Made by a program: the position numbers and the translations under genes. From NCBI GenBank assembly GCA_949358305.1, contig OX442314.1, positions 40,432,581 to 40,496,580 on the forward strand: DNA of 64,000 nucleotides, read 5' to 3'. Each line of letters opens with the position of its first letter. Position 1 is the stretch's first letter. Positions 22,201-32,744 of this stretch are shown piece by piece. This DNA is from Strigamia acuminata (Eukaryota; Arthropoda; Chilopoda; Geophilomorpha; Linotaeniidae). The notes under the pieces are model-generated. The model was not told the DNA's origin. It did no database searches and saw only the letters and a program-made list of their open reading frames with translations.

Positions 22201-22931
22201 AAACCACGGGGAAGGGCCACAGCAGCAGAAATTACACTGAAAAACGAATTACAAAAAGCCAAGCGGGAAGAAGAATTAATTGCAAAAGGAGTTAGAAGAT
22301 CTAAAAGAATTCAAGATCAAAACGCAATGAAGACAACAGAGTTGGAAGTGCCAAAAAATTACAATGAGGCGACAAAATCAGGCAAACATAGAGAATGGAA
22401 ACTTGCAATGGATGAAGAAATAAAATCTATGCACAAACAAGGAGTATGGGAAGTAAAAAATTTGCCAAAAGGAAAAAAGGCAATAAAATCAAGATGGGTG
22501 TACAAAGTCAAACGAAAAGCAAATGGCGAAATTGAGAAGTATAAAGCTAGACTTGTAGCAATTGGCTATTCTCAGCGTCCTGGAGTGGACTATGGTGACA
22601 CGTATGCACCAGTTATTAGAGCTGAGTCAACACGCTTTTTATTAAGTTTGGCGGGCAGGAAAGGTGTAAAGGTAAAAACACATGATGTAAAAACAGCATA
22701 CCTGAATGGACAATTAAAAGAAGAAATTTACATGATGCAACCTGAGGGTTACCAGGAAGGCAATATAGGAACAGTATGCAAACTGAATAAAAGCATATAT
22801 GGGTTAAAACAATCTGGAAGATGTTGGAAGGAAAAATTAGATGAGATAATGATCAAGTGTGGTTTTAACCTGTGCAAAGATGATCCATGCCTATATTATG
22901 TATTACAAGAACACAATTTCTTGTATGTCGG

Positions 22932-23989
22932 CAGTGTTGTATCTCGTTCACTAAATCGCGAACTAGTTCTAGTTCGCGTTCATCACCGTTTTCAAATTAG
23001 GGAACTAGTTCTAGTTCCCGTTCACCCCAAAAACTCCAAGTGAACTAAGTTCTAGTTCAGTTCTAGTTCAGTTCTAGTTCAGTTCATTTTACAAATATTT
23101 TTTTACGAATTCAAATTTTTATTTACACCATTTTATACTGTAATAACACATTTATTTACTGTAAAAAAGTATACAAACAGACATTTAATTGATCACACTT
23201 ATTTATTTAAATAAAATTAAACAGAAATCCAAACAACAAAAGTAATGTTAGAAAATTTACAAAAATATTACCGAAAAAATGATCCATTTATGACAGAATT
23301 CTGACCTGTCGAGGCACAACTGTGATAGTCTTTTTTAATATACGTCAAATCACTACAAACAACGTTTTCGACACGTTAAAAATATGTGAATATCGAAATA
23401 AATTGCCAATTACAAAATCGGTTACGATTTCATAACGATTACGTTCAAATGAATGAATCAACAACAGTTTGGACACGTATATAAACCCCGAAACCAAACC
23501 AGAATAACATTGCAAGTCGTCCGTACTTAGATTTAAATTATTCGTGACTTCATTCGGTTCTGGAGGATCGTTTTTCCTCGTAGAGTTGTCGCACGTGTAT
23601 TCATTCCACCAACACGGAATGAATACACGTGCGACAATCCGACGAGTAAATTACGATCTTCTAGAACCTAATGACGAGAATGTATTTTCGAATGAAACTA
23701 CGGAAGTCACGAATAACTTAAATCCAAGTACGGATTCTTGTGTTTGAAGAAGTGATAGTAAGAATTTTTAACAATTTTAACTGCAAAATTTCAATAACAA
23801 TAGTGTGTTTATTTCTTCCGTCCGGTGAACGAACTAGAACTGAACTAGAACGTAGTTCGCGTCAAAAAAACGAACTTTGTTCGTTTTTCACGTTCTTTAA
23901 AAACGGGGAACTAGTTCGCGTTCGTAGTTCGCGAACTACGAACTAAGTTCGCGAACGCGAACTATTAGTTCTAGTTCGATACAACACTG
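22932..23989. mobile_element. Non-autonomous hAT-like DNA transposon, 1058 bp
   Basis: Terminal inverted repeats CAGTGTTGTATC / GATACAACACTG are flanked by an exact 8-bp target duplication TATGTCGG (22924-22931 and 23990-23997), the hAT signature. Subterminal regions on both sides are packed with GAACTAGTTCTAGTTC-like motifs, typical transposase-binding repeats. No transposase frame is present; a short frame at 23619-23747 (starting MNTRATIRR) has no known domain. Confidence 0.92.
23586..23637. repeat. Perfect 22-bp inverted repeat with 8-nt loop
   Basis: Arms 23586-23607 and 23616-23637 are exact reverse complements around ACCAACAC, in the centre of the hAT-like element. Confidence 0.9.
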
Positions 23990-24967
23990 TATGTCGGCAT
24001 TCATGTTGATGATATGCTGACAGTGCCCAGCAGTGATGAGTTTGAAGAAAAATATTTCAGAAGAATTAGAAAGGAGATTGAAATAACATCATTAGGTGAA
24101 GCAACATCAATTTTGGGAATTGAAGTTGAACAGGTAAATGGAGAAATTAAAATCCACCAAAGAAACTACGTCAAGGAGTTATTGTTACATTACAAAATGG
24201 AAGATTGTAACCCTGCCAAGTCACCCGGTGACATCAACCAGAAATTAGATGAAAATGAAAAGAGTAAAGAATATGATCGAACTAAATACCAAGAACTAAT
24301 GGGAAAAATGATGTTCTTAGCAACACACACAAGACCAGACATCAGTTTCACATTGGGTGAATTGTCTCAGTACAATACAAAACCCAAAGAGATGCACTAC
24401 AAAGCACTTCTGAGAGTGCTAAAATATCTGAAAGGAACAATGCAATACCACATAAAATATGGACAGAATGAGGGAGACATTTATGGGTATACCGATGCAA
24501 GTTGGGACAAAACACAGGAGGCCAGATCATTTTCAGGATATGTGATCATGGATGGTGATTCATTGATACACTGGCGAAGTAAGAAGCAAAACATAGTCGC
24601 ATTATCCACTACTGAAAGTGAATTAAATGCATTAACCGAAGGAGCGAAAGAGTTAATTTGGTTTATGGATTTAACAAAAGAAATGGAACCGAATAGAAAT
24701 GCCAAAAATAGCGGAATGCTATACTGTGACAGTTTAAATGTAGTAAAATTGCTAGAGCCGGGAATCCAGAAATTACGAACCAAGTTTTTGAATCGTAGAT
24801 TATGTTATGTAAAAGAATTAATTAGTAAGGGAGAAATTGAAGTATCCCACGTGCCGGGTTCTGAGATGATTGCTGATTTTCTTACTAAAGGGTTATCAGG
24901 CCCAAAAATTAAAGAATGTATAAAAGAAATTTTATCTTTAGAATAACCATTGCCATAGGGGGGAATT

Positions 24968-25182
24968 TGTTGGAATGTTGTGTTTACATTACAGTATGGC
25001 AATGTGGTATTCTGTAGTGTGGTGTCACATGAGTGGCGCCAATGATTATTTAGCCTCAACTATGTAGTGTCATATAACCATGACCACCCGTGTACAGTTT
25101 TTAACCCCCAGTCCTAATAAAGTCACCCATAGAGCAAGACGTGCTCCGAGTCTCTCCTTCAAGTCAACCCACATCACTAACA
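24968..25182 (+). repeat. Copia 3' LTR, 215 bp
   Basis: Direct repeat of the 5' LTR with an 18-base extra segment near 25060-25078. It is followed by the AAAAT target copy. Confidence 0.93.
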
Positions 25183-25187
25183 AAAAT

Positions 25188-25582
25188 GGAGACTTGAACT
25201 GGTTTTTGTCATGAAATGTTCTCCACAACTCCTTATTAGCAACCAGGATGCACATCCTGTGCAACTCCTTAGGCTGATTGCTATGACAATTTGAACAGCT
25301 GATTCTCCTTTGGCCTTTTGAGTGATTTATTAATAAATAATAAAGTGCTTATTTATGAAAAACAAAACACACATCATTTATTCTGGGACTAGTACAAAAT
25401 GATTAAATAAGTGGTGGAAAAACATGATGATTACTCAAATATTACACAATTTTTGTCTATTAAATATTTAAAACTCTTTTCTCTTTAAAACACGATGAAT
25501 ATACAATATAAAACACTAAAACTCTTTAAACACCTTTTGGACTGCAACCTTGAGTCCGACTTTCTTGCGACACCAAAACCAT
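25188..25582. other. Right flank of the Copia insertion; no clear gene
   Basis: On the minus strand a short frame reads MCILVANKELWRTFHDKNQ and runs into the Copia target site, so Copia may have cut an older coding fragment. It is too short to identify. An AATAAATAATAAA tract follows at about 25330. Confidence 0.3.
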
Positions 25583-26051
25583 TTAGTCCTTTTGGACCAA
25601 GGGTAGCAGCGGCCTTTCCTGCTTCGTTACCGAGATTCTTGGTAACCCTACGTTTGGTCCAGATTTCATCCCGGTGTTTATTTGTAACCATACTTCCTTA
25701 ATGTACTTCAATTGTTCAATCGTCCCAACATAGTTGGTCTCAAAGATCTCCTGTCTAGTACGTGGGGCCATCCTGGCATACAGCACTCTTTGGTGCTGGA
25801 CAATCTTTGAGGGGTCTCGCACCGCTTTCTCCAACCAGTAGAGGACTTCTCGGCATAACTTAGGGTCATAAATCAACAAAGTTCTTGTGGCGCGGGAATA
25901 TTGCAGTCTCGGGTAGTAGCGCTTCAAACGCCCATAATGAGTGTTTTCGTTTTTTGGTTGGCGGAGGAACTTCTTCTTTAGGAGGTATACCGCAATACAG
26001 TACCCCAAATACCGCATCAATACCAAATATGGCAACAATATCGAATATCAC
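25583..26051 (-). pseudogene. Unrecognised basic protein fragment(s)
   Basis: Two overlapping minus-strand frames are open: one of 151 residues (25583-26038; basic, with YYPRLQYSR and TIEQLKYIKEVWLQI) and another (25866-26051) with PPTKKRKHS. Their codon composition is more GC-rich than the surroundings, and they may be parts of one frameshifted gene. No domain is recognised. Confidence 0.3.
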
Positions 26052-26230
26052 ATCAACATTGCGTGTTCAGTCATCACAAATGTGTTGGTTTTATAGTTTT
26101 GGTCAATTTCAAGTTTGATTTTCATCGTTTTGTTCAATTTGCGGTATTTGCGGTATTGCATTATTGCGATGATGATGCGGTATTTGCGGTATATCACATT
26201 CATTGCAGTATTTAGTGAATATCGTACCGC
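25985..26230. repeat. Imperfect inverted repeat with GCGGTATTT motifs
   Basis: TACCCCAAATACCGCATC on the left pairs with GATGCGGTATTTGCGGTA on the right at 16 of 18 positions. GCGGTAT recurs several times. It may be a small foldback transposon. Confidence 0.4.
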
Positions 26231-26467
26231 ACTCGTGCAAAAAAATTACCGCACAAGCCTAATGTTTACTCATTAAATTGTTTAGAAATTTAAACCAAAA
26301 AAGAATAAAAATTTTACTGCTATATTCAAAAATTGAATTTTTATAAGTAAATAATTGTAGGCAATAAAATTTGTTTTTTAAAAGAAAAACATGATTTTTT
26401 TTGGAGTGAAATTCATTTCTTACCGTAATATAAAAATATAAAAACAGTGCTTGATTTGGGGGGGGGG

Positions 26468-26497
26468 GGTCGCATTATACGCAGGTCGCATTATACG
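26468..26497. repeat. Tandem 14-mer GGTCGCATTATACG after an 11-G run
   Basis: Two exact copies (26468-26481 and 26484-26497) follow a G run. They look like the terminal repeat of a Tc1/pogo-type DNA transposon. The stop codon of the minus-strand frame ending at 26491 lies inside the second copy. Confidence 0.45.
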
Positions 26498-27440
26498 AAG
26501 CAGACCTGATTGGGCGGCGAGCTGTCTGTAACAATGCCTTCGTCCGCCTCAGTTGCTTCTAGAGCTGGGAAGGGTGAGACCTGGTCATCGAGTTCAGAAG
26601 GGCAAACCTCTCCGTTCCCACCGATCAAATCTGGCACTTCATCCTGCTCGGTGTCATCATCCGATTCGTCCTTCGCAGCGACCTGAGCAAGTGTCATCCT
26701 GCTAGACAACTCAAAGATGCGTTTGCTAAAATCAATCTGTTGTAAAACATTAGATCTCGCCCATGCTTCTGCCATCTCGCTGACTTCGTTCCGAGCGCGA
26801 ACAGCTGCTTTACGCGCCTGCTCAAATCCACTTTTGTCACTATTTTTTTCATCAACAGGCATGCGAGAATTTACCACATCAAAGCCATCATTTACAATTT
26901 TGATAAAATTAGCCAATTTGTAATCTTTGACAATAAATGAGACTGCCTTTGATATTCTATTAGAGAAAAGCTGGGCTGCTTTTCTAACATTCTGACGTTG
27001 TTGTCTGCTGACTGTCAAATGAGTGTTCAAATGGAAAGTTAATTTTAATTCCCCATTATCATTGGACATGGCGTTTTCAATTCCAGATCTGAAAATATAA
27101 AAAAAAATAGATTTCTTTTGTAAGTTGCAGTATAAAGGTAGTACTTGTTTATCACTGTGCCATTTTCCAATGTGAAACCGGAATCAAGAAAATGATTTCG
27201 GAGTAACTTCAGAAGATGTGGCACATCATACAACACCCAGATATATCTGATAGCATCCACAGGATATGGAAAAAAAAGACTTCCAATGTCACGTGCAAGC
27301 CACCCAACAATCATCAATCCTACACTCGTTCTGAACATGCTTTCAAAGCTTGTGCTGAGAGCTGTCGCATATCAAAGTTAGAACTTCTTCACAGCTACTT
27401 ATTTACACAATTTGTAGCTGCAGACAACACATCTTTGACA
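26491..27440 (-). pseudogene. P-element/THAP9-like transposase relic fused to an unrelated segment
   Basis: On the minus strand 27338-27045 encodes YDVPHLLKLLRNHFLDSG, the characteristic DVPHLxKLxRN block of P-element/THAP9 transposases, and 27069-26835 continues with QRQNVRKAAQLFSNRISKA and FVDGFDVVNSR-like sequence (written NDGFDVVNSRMP). Near 26830 the relic switches to an Ala/Glu-rich stretch (EQARKAAVRARNEVSEMAEA) not seen in the two other P-like copies, running to the stop at 26491. Frameshifts separate the parts; it is not functional as a transposase. Confidence 0.7.
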
Positions 27441-27802
27441 GGAGTGTAGATTTATTGGCAAAGATGAAGTTGCAGTAAGTCAACAGTGGTTGGGTGGTCA
27501 TTGCAACTTATCCCTCTGATTAATCCAAAATGATGCTAGCAGCAGACAATGTATCAATTTCTACGAGTTGTTATCCTAGTTGTTAGTTTTTGTTTTAAGT
27601 ATGACAGACACCGGGTTTACCACAATGCCGAAGCCCCATTGGCTGTATTTATTCGTGTTCGTTTTTGAACTTGGAGCCTCTGTTGGTTTTTTTAAAAGCT
27701 ATGTTTTCATCAAGATTTCTCCGCTTTATTTTTCTTTATTCCCGCTGTTATCTCGATGTGTTGCGGGATATTTTGTAGCTGTTTGCTTTACCATTTTTTA
27801 AG
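27441..27802. other. Spacer before the cullin-like fragment
   Basis: No supported gene. It ends with ACCATTTTTTAAG, a plausible splice acceptor for the following exon. Confidence 0.35.
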
Positions 27803-28392
27803 CCGATCCAATCTTAATAACGAAATTACGCGTATCCGACATAGACGTGTGCACCGTTGACGGCGACAAGTATTTTAAATACCGAGAAATATTCGTAAAA
27901 GCTTATATCGACAGGACGCGGGCGTTTTATCAAAAAGAAGTGGCCGAGGTGTCGATGGCCAGCGGAGTCGTGGATTACCTGAAATATGCGGATCGGAGAT
28001 TCAGCGAAGAAGTGGCGCGCGCGGACATATATTTGAAGTCCGATTGGGATGAGACAACTTCGCTTACGAAAGAGTGCGCCGATCTGTTGGTGATGCCCGT
28101 CCAAAACAAGATTCTATCCGAATTCGTGTCGATAATCGAGCGGAACGACATCGAGAATCTGCAGGTTAGGTTAGGCATTGCGGCCATATTGAAGAAACTG
28201 GAAAAGTTCACTGTAGACACGTGTTTGGCGGACTTGTTGTTGATCGCGGCCGAAACGGTGGTCGACAAGTACGCGCAACGACTCATCGATCTGTTCAACC
28301 GGTTCGGCGAATTGATCGAGGTGGCTTTCGAAAACGACGTGCGATTCATTACCTCGAGGGACAGGGCGTTCAGAATAATCGACAACGAATGA
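27803..28392 (+). pseudogene. Cullin-5-like fragment (middle cullin repeats only)
   Basis: The frame is open from an acceptor-like AAG at 27802 to TGA at 28390-28392, about 195 codons. It aligns by eye with the central cullin-repeat region of cullin-5: KYREIFVKAYI, VVDYLKYADRRFSEE, LADLLLIAAETVVDKY, LFNRFGELIEVAF and RFITSRDRAF. Cullins scaffold ubiquitin ligases. The N-terminal adaptor-binding repeat and the whole C-terminal RBX1/neddylation half are absent, and there is no ATG at the start. GC-rich codons match RPB2 and differ from the flanks. It is a gene fragment or an isolated exon of a broken copy. Confidence 0.75.
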
Positions 28393-28680
28393 ATGAGCAA
28401 ATCTCGTTTACAAGTTAGTCATGGTTTTCCGGATAAATTAAATTCAGTTTTTTCATTGTCAAATACAAATACTCATAATTTCCAAATTCACGTATAAAAA
28501 TCAGTCAGTTTTACTTTTACATACCACACACATCATGCTTGATTTTTATTTGAGTAATTGCTCACGAGTCGTGAGTCACGACTGGGCAATCGATGAACTT
28601 ATTTTGGCGGAATAAATTGGAATTATAACTCGTTTTAAAATAAATATTTATCTCATTTTGATGATCAGTTTCAACGATCT
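28393..28680. other. AT-rich spacer
   Basis: No feature is recognised beyond a GTCGTGAGTCACGAC imperfect palindrome near 28570. Confidence 0.3.
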
Positions 28681-28718
28681 TTCTAGGCTATCATACATAC
28701 GGTGGAGGATGAAAGATT

Positions 28719-28875
28719 CGTTCTGTACAGAACGGTTCGTCGTGATTTACGTATCCAAACCCCGTAGCCACGTTAATCCCTTTTACTCAGATCATGCTGA
28801 GACCACAGTATAGAGATTCGTTCTGTACAGAACGGTTCACCGTGATATACGTATCACAGCCCCGTAGCCACGTCA
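28719..28875. promoter_or_regulatory. Promoter-like module with a duplicated 16-bp palindrome
   Basis: CGTTCTGTACAGAACG occurs at 28719-28734 and 28819-28834, exactly 100 bp apart. Each copy is preceded by AGATT and followed by a CCCCGTAGCCACGT block. A donor-like CGAG|GTAAGT lies downstream at 29060. Related modules occur at 51738 and (without the palindrome) 53674. Regulatory function is inferred only. Confidence 0.45.
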
Positions 28876-29099
28876 GTTCTGCGAGCCCACTGAGACGTTA
28901 ATGCACTCGTTGGGTTTGTCGTGGTATTTGTAGTTAGTTTAGCTTGAATGTTACTTTAAATTTTGGCCTTTTCCATCAAAGATTTACTCGAAATTCCAGT
29001 GTTTTTATTCTCTCGTAATTTCGCACAAACTACTTATTTTTTTTCTCCGACAAACCGAGGTAAGTTTTTGAACAGATCACCCGTAACCCTAAATTAATT

Positions 29100-29770
29100 A
29101 TTGTATCATCATTTCACGTTTATTTTATTTATTTATCTATTTGTTTCAATGTTTTGAGTCATTTGGCGTGATAAGTTTAAATTTTTCTTTGTGATCGAAG
29201 CCATCTGCATCTTTGTCCTTGACTCGAGTGACCTCGGTGTATTGTGTTTGCACTCATTAGGGGAGAAACCTGTTTGACACCATTCACAAGTCAGCATTTT
29301 TTAAGTTTGTATGGTCGCAGTTTTCTAGATGAGTTAAAATGCGAATTTTTAGCAAAATTGATGTTTTAAATTGTTGATTGTTGATTTGTTCTCGGAGATG
29401 TAAAATCCAACTCTCTACCCTAAATGTAACTGTTGTATTACAAATTCATGTTTATTGTGTTTTATTTTCTATTTATTTCAGTATTTCCGGCCATTTGGCA
29501 TGGAATGTTTAAATTCATCTTTGTGATCGAAGCCATCTGCAGCAAGAACAACAACCTTTGTCCTTGAGTGGAGTGACGTCAGTGTATCCTGTTTGCACTC
29601 ATGAGGGGAAAAACCTGCTCGAAACCAATCACCATCCAGAAGTCACATTTACTAGGTTTATATGTTCACAGTTTTCCAGATGAGTGAAAATGTGAATTTT
29701 CTGCCAAATTTATGTTGTAAACATTCCGGTTTGTTCCAACATCACAAAAGTGGTAAATTGTTGATTTGTT
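29100..29770. repeat. Two-copy tandem duplication, about 332 bp
   Basis: GTGATCGAAGCCATCTGCA is at 29191 and 29523; both are followed by CTTTGTCCTTGA, a GTTTGCACTCAT block and CAGTTTTC(C/T)AGATGAG. No coding content is recognised. Confidence 0.75.
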
Positions 29771-29775
29771 CTCGG

Positions 29776-30260
29776 GGGTGTAAAACCCAACTCTCTACCT
29801 CCACGTGGTCACCCCTGGATAAACTGATGACTTGAAACGTCTCAGTGGAACCAGAAGAGAGCTCTGGTCGTTTGAAAAGTCCTGTCACATCTTCTAGTTG
29901 CATTGTAACATTCCTTCCTGAGTGTGGCATTTACATTTTCCAATGTATTGTTAGCCCCCACATCCCTATCTTTCCTGAGTGTGGCATTTACATTTCTGAA
30001 TGTATTGTTAGCCCCCACATCCCTATCCTTCTCGAGTGTGGCATTTACATTTCTGAATGTATTGTTAGCCCCCACATCCCTTTCTTTCATGAATGTGGCA
30101 TTTACATGTTTTATTGTATTGTTAGCCTGCATTCCTTTCTTTCAAGAATGTGGCATTTACATTTTTTAATGTAATGTAAGCCTGCATCGCTTTCTGTCAG
30201 GAATGTGGCATTTACATGTTTTATTGTATTGTAAGCCTGCATTCGTTGGTTTTTTTTTAT
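29776..30260. repeat. Dispersed repeat with a 57/55-bp tandem array
   Basis: The leading part (CTCTCTACCTCCACGTGGTC) recurs at 54480. GTGGCATTTAC starts at 29924, 29981, 30038, 30095, 30150 and 30205, giving units of 57, 57, 57, 55 and 55 bp. Because 57 is 19 codons, open frames run through the array on both strands; I do not call these genes. Confidence 0.85.
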
Positions 30261-30928
30261 TTTGCAATTTAAAAGTTATCGATGACAAAAGAACTGACCC
30301 ACACCCCTGGATCCAAACTATCGAATTCAGTGTTTTCTATTTTCAATGTTCAGATCGTCTGTTCCTTCAATTCATCACTGTTGATTTAATCAATGATTTC
30401 ATTCATCGCATTTTCGTTTTTTCCACTTGTTGATTCATTTTGGTTTATTCATTGAGCAGCGATTGAGTCGTCAGCGGGAATTACTATGATATCCACGTCC
30501 TGCCTTTCCTCTCGATTTTTTAATTGTCGGCCACGTAGCAATTAATTAATATTTACACCAGCAAATCACTCTTGCGCAAAACAAATTATGTTTACGATTT
30601 TTATTTTTGGCAAAAAATAGCTTCCATGTTTAGTCCATCCCCATTTACATAAGTGTATTGCAATCCTGCATTCCTGTGCAAATGTAACATTTGCATTTTT
30701 TCAAGTTTCTAAATATTTATGCTGGTATTCTGTTGTTGCTGACTTTCTTTGTCAATGTTGAGAAATACATATTTTTCCTTATCGGAATCTGTATTGCATG
30801 ATCCACAGTGTTGTACAGTATGTCAGCAAAGTCAGTTGTTTAAAATATACTATTTCATTTCTCTGGTTTTACAAGCCTCAACTTTGTGGTGAGTGAGATT
30901 TGTTCCTACTTTTGTTCTTTTTTGCCCT
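30261..30928. other. No gene recognised
   Basis: AT-rich sequence with scattered derivatives of the GCATTTACATTTT repeat (near 30690). Nothing else is supported. Confidence 0.35.
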
Positions 30929-32744
30929 CTATTTTAATTCACAACATCCTCCACCTTTAATTTTGTTAGTTCCAATGTAACCACATACGTAATACACAAA
31001 TGACTTTTTACTGTCATTCAGTAAATCACTAGCTTGGTTTGAACAATCTGTGAACATGATTTTCTGCTGTAGCATTTGTTGTGACTTTTCTTGCAAATAA
31101 GAGGTTTTGTCCGCACGGAAGTGTCCGTCCTCATCCCGGGTATTCATCCAGTTGCTGAGGCATTTCTCACAAGCCACAAGTGAGGAACAGCAGGTGCGGT
31201 AAACTATACATTGCATTTTGCCTACAAAAAAAATAATTATGCATAATTCATAAGGATAATTTAAAAAAGTTACTTACCCAAGCATATTGAACACCTGAAG
31301 GTGTTTTATATTTGCAATCGTTGTTCAAGAGTCAGGGGTGGAAATTCCCATTTTTCCGCTGTTTCTTTTGCCACATCTTCTATGGCAGCTAACTTTGACC
31401 TCATTTTGGCCCGAAAGCTATCCATTTCAGCTAATACATCTGTTGTATTGCTGCTGTTCCCCCTACTCGATCGCACAGGTGTATCCAAGCGCTAAATTAA
31501 AGGGGATTAATATTATCGACATAATTATTATTTTTGTTAATTTTTACTACTATGGTTGTTTTCTTTTATATTTTTGCGCTTTCAGTGCCTGAAATGCTTC
31601 AACAGTCATCAAGTTAATCTTCCTGCTGGCCGATTTCCAGTATGTTGAGACTAAAAAGAAAATGAAAATTAGTATTTGCATTCAAATTTATAGTTACTAT
31701 TATTATTACCTCTTGTTGCTGGCCCATCCATAATTTTTTGTCCCCTTGAATCGACCAAAACCATTTCAGCTCAGATAGAACTGCATCTTTTCCAATACAC
31801 TTTCTGTAGTGGTGTTATTTTAAAAAACAAAACAAAAGAAAAACAATTATTTCCTATGCTTACAGAAAACATCCGTCCTATTCGGCTTGCAGTCATGTTA
31901 GATTCAGCCACATTGAAGGTTGCTTCATTACGTGTGAGAATGAAAGAATTCATTGTTGCGTGTAGTAGGGCTGAAAATGAATAATTCTTGAGCACGAAGA
32001 AATACAAACTTTCTTGTTTGAAAACTTTGGTGAGAAGTGCCGACTTTCCTTACTACTCTTATAGTGACTTGATTTCAGGTCCATTGTTTATTACATCAGC
32101 ATCTTTTCCAACACACCCATGTTTACATATTTCTCTTCTGCAATTCCATCTAAACAGATGACACATTTTCCATCAAGTGGTGTTAGAAGAATTTCAGGAA
32201 CTAAACTTACTTCCTGCTGTTGCACGTGTTGAAGTTGGACTGGTTGCACGTGTTGAGGTTGGGCTGCCTGCACTGGCTGTGATGCCACCTGCACTATTGG
32301 CTGCTGTGATGGTAATTGGGCTGCCTGTACTGCCTGTACTGGTGGGAGCAGTCCATCCACTATCATCTCCAAATCGCGTAGCATGTCTTGGTGTTGGGTT
32401 GGTGCCAGCACATGTTGTTAAGCTGGCTGAATCTGTTGGTGTTGCTCGTGCACTGGTGGCAACAAATCGTTGAGCATAGTTTGCTGCTCATCTATTAAAT
32501 TTTCCAGATCACGAACATGGTTTTGAAGAATGTTAACTTGATGTCGCAAATTCTCATTCTTCATGCTCTGTTCATTGCGGTGCCTCAGCACATATTGGAA
32601 AGCATAGTTGAGGTCTTCATAAGATGGGCCATTCAGTGCCCATTGTTGAGGTAGTGGTGTTGGTGGATTTTGTGCAGGCAGAATCTCTTCCATCAACATT
32701 TTTTCGATTTTGTCAAAAATGTTCTAAGGATCTTGTTGGTCTGC
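30929..32744 (-). pseudogene. Decayed RING-like coiled-coil gene
   Basis: On the minus strand an ATG at 32744 (MADQQDP) is followed by an in-frame TAG, then a long frame with a coiled-coil stretch (NENLRHQVNILQNHVRDLEN), a second in-frame TAA at 32418-32420, a Gln/Val/Pro-rich region and GKCVICLDGI, which looks like the start of a RING finger. Downstream pieces at 31488-31306 and 31216-30929 are also open; the latter has CxxxxxTCCSSLVACEKCLSNW, like the second half of a RING/U-box-type zinc site. The parts may be exons of one gene or of a transposon-encoded protein. Two in-frame stops argue that it no longer works. Confidence 0.45.

Larger units (their letters stand above)
19450..24946 (+). 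pseudogene. gag-pol: Copia Gag-Pol, interrupted at 22932 by a hAT-like element
   Basis: The start is ATG at 19450 (AAAGATGG); the frame is open upstream only from a GTG. Order: UBN2/Gag-like region, two CCHC knuckles (CFNCGKIGHVAKDC, CYNCQGFGHISKDC; about 20130-20235), a Lys/Glu-rich spacer, protease WLIDSGCTSHM (near 20712), integrase HHCC (LWHKRLGHL, CEKC) and core (VDDWS, RSDNGGEF, ESNGVVERANR), then reverse transcriptase. RT is cut within its active-site strand: the part before the insertion ends at LYVG and the part after carries HVDDML (24005 on) and RNase H (TDASWD...STTESELNALTEGAKELIW). Both sides are otherwise open. The insertion inactivates RT in this copy. Confidence 0.93.
19062..25182 (+). 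mobile_element. Copia-type LTR retrotransposon, split by a nested hAT element
   Basis: LTRs at 19062-19258 and 24968-25182 share TGTTGG...AACA ends. A 5-bp target duplication AAAAT is present at 19057-19061 and 25183-25187. A primer site TGGTAGCAGAG (19262) fits initiator-methionine tRNA, and a purine tract AGGGGGGAATT precedes the 3' LTR. Integrase precedes reverse transcriptase, the Copia order. The single gag-pol frame is open except for the 1066-bp insertion (element plus one target copy). Confidence 0.96.

Noticed and set aside
25195-25264. T-box-like piece (KELWRTFHDKNQ) beside the Copia insertion
   Set aside because: Only a dozen residues resemble the family and the key NEMI block is missing.
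29051-29080. Spliced-leader RNA gene at the CGAG|GTAAGT sites
   Set aside because: No Sm-site (AATTTTTGG type) follows the donor at 29060 or 53849, and copies differ too much.
29842-30174. Possible secreted repeat peptide on either strand of the 57-bp array
   Set aside because: Frame openness follows from a unit length divisible by three; later units of 55 bp break it and the other genomic copy is not open.
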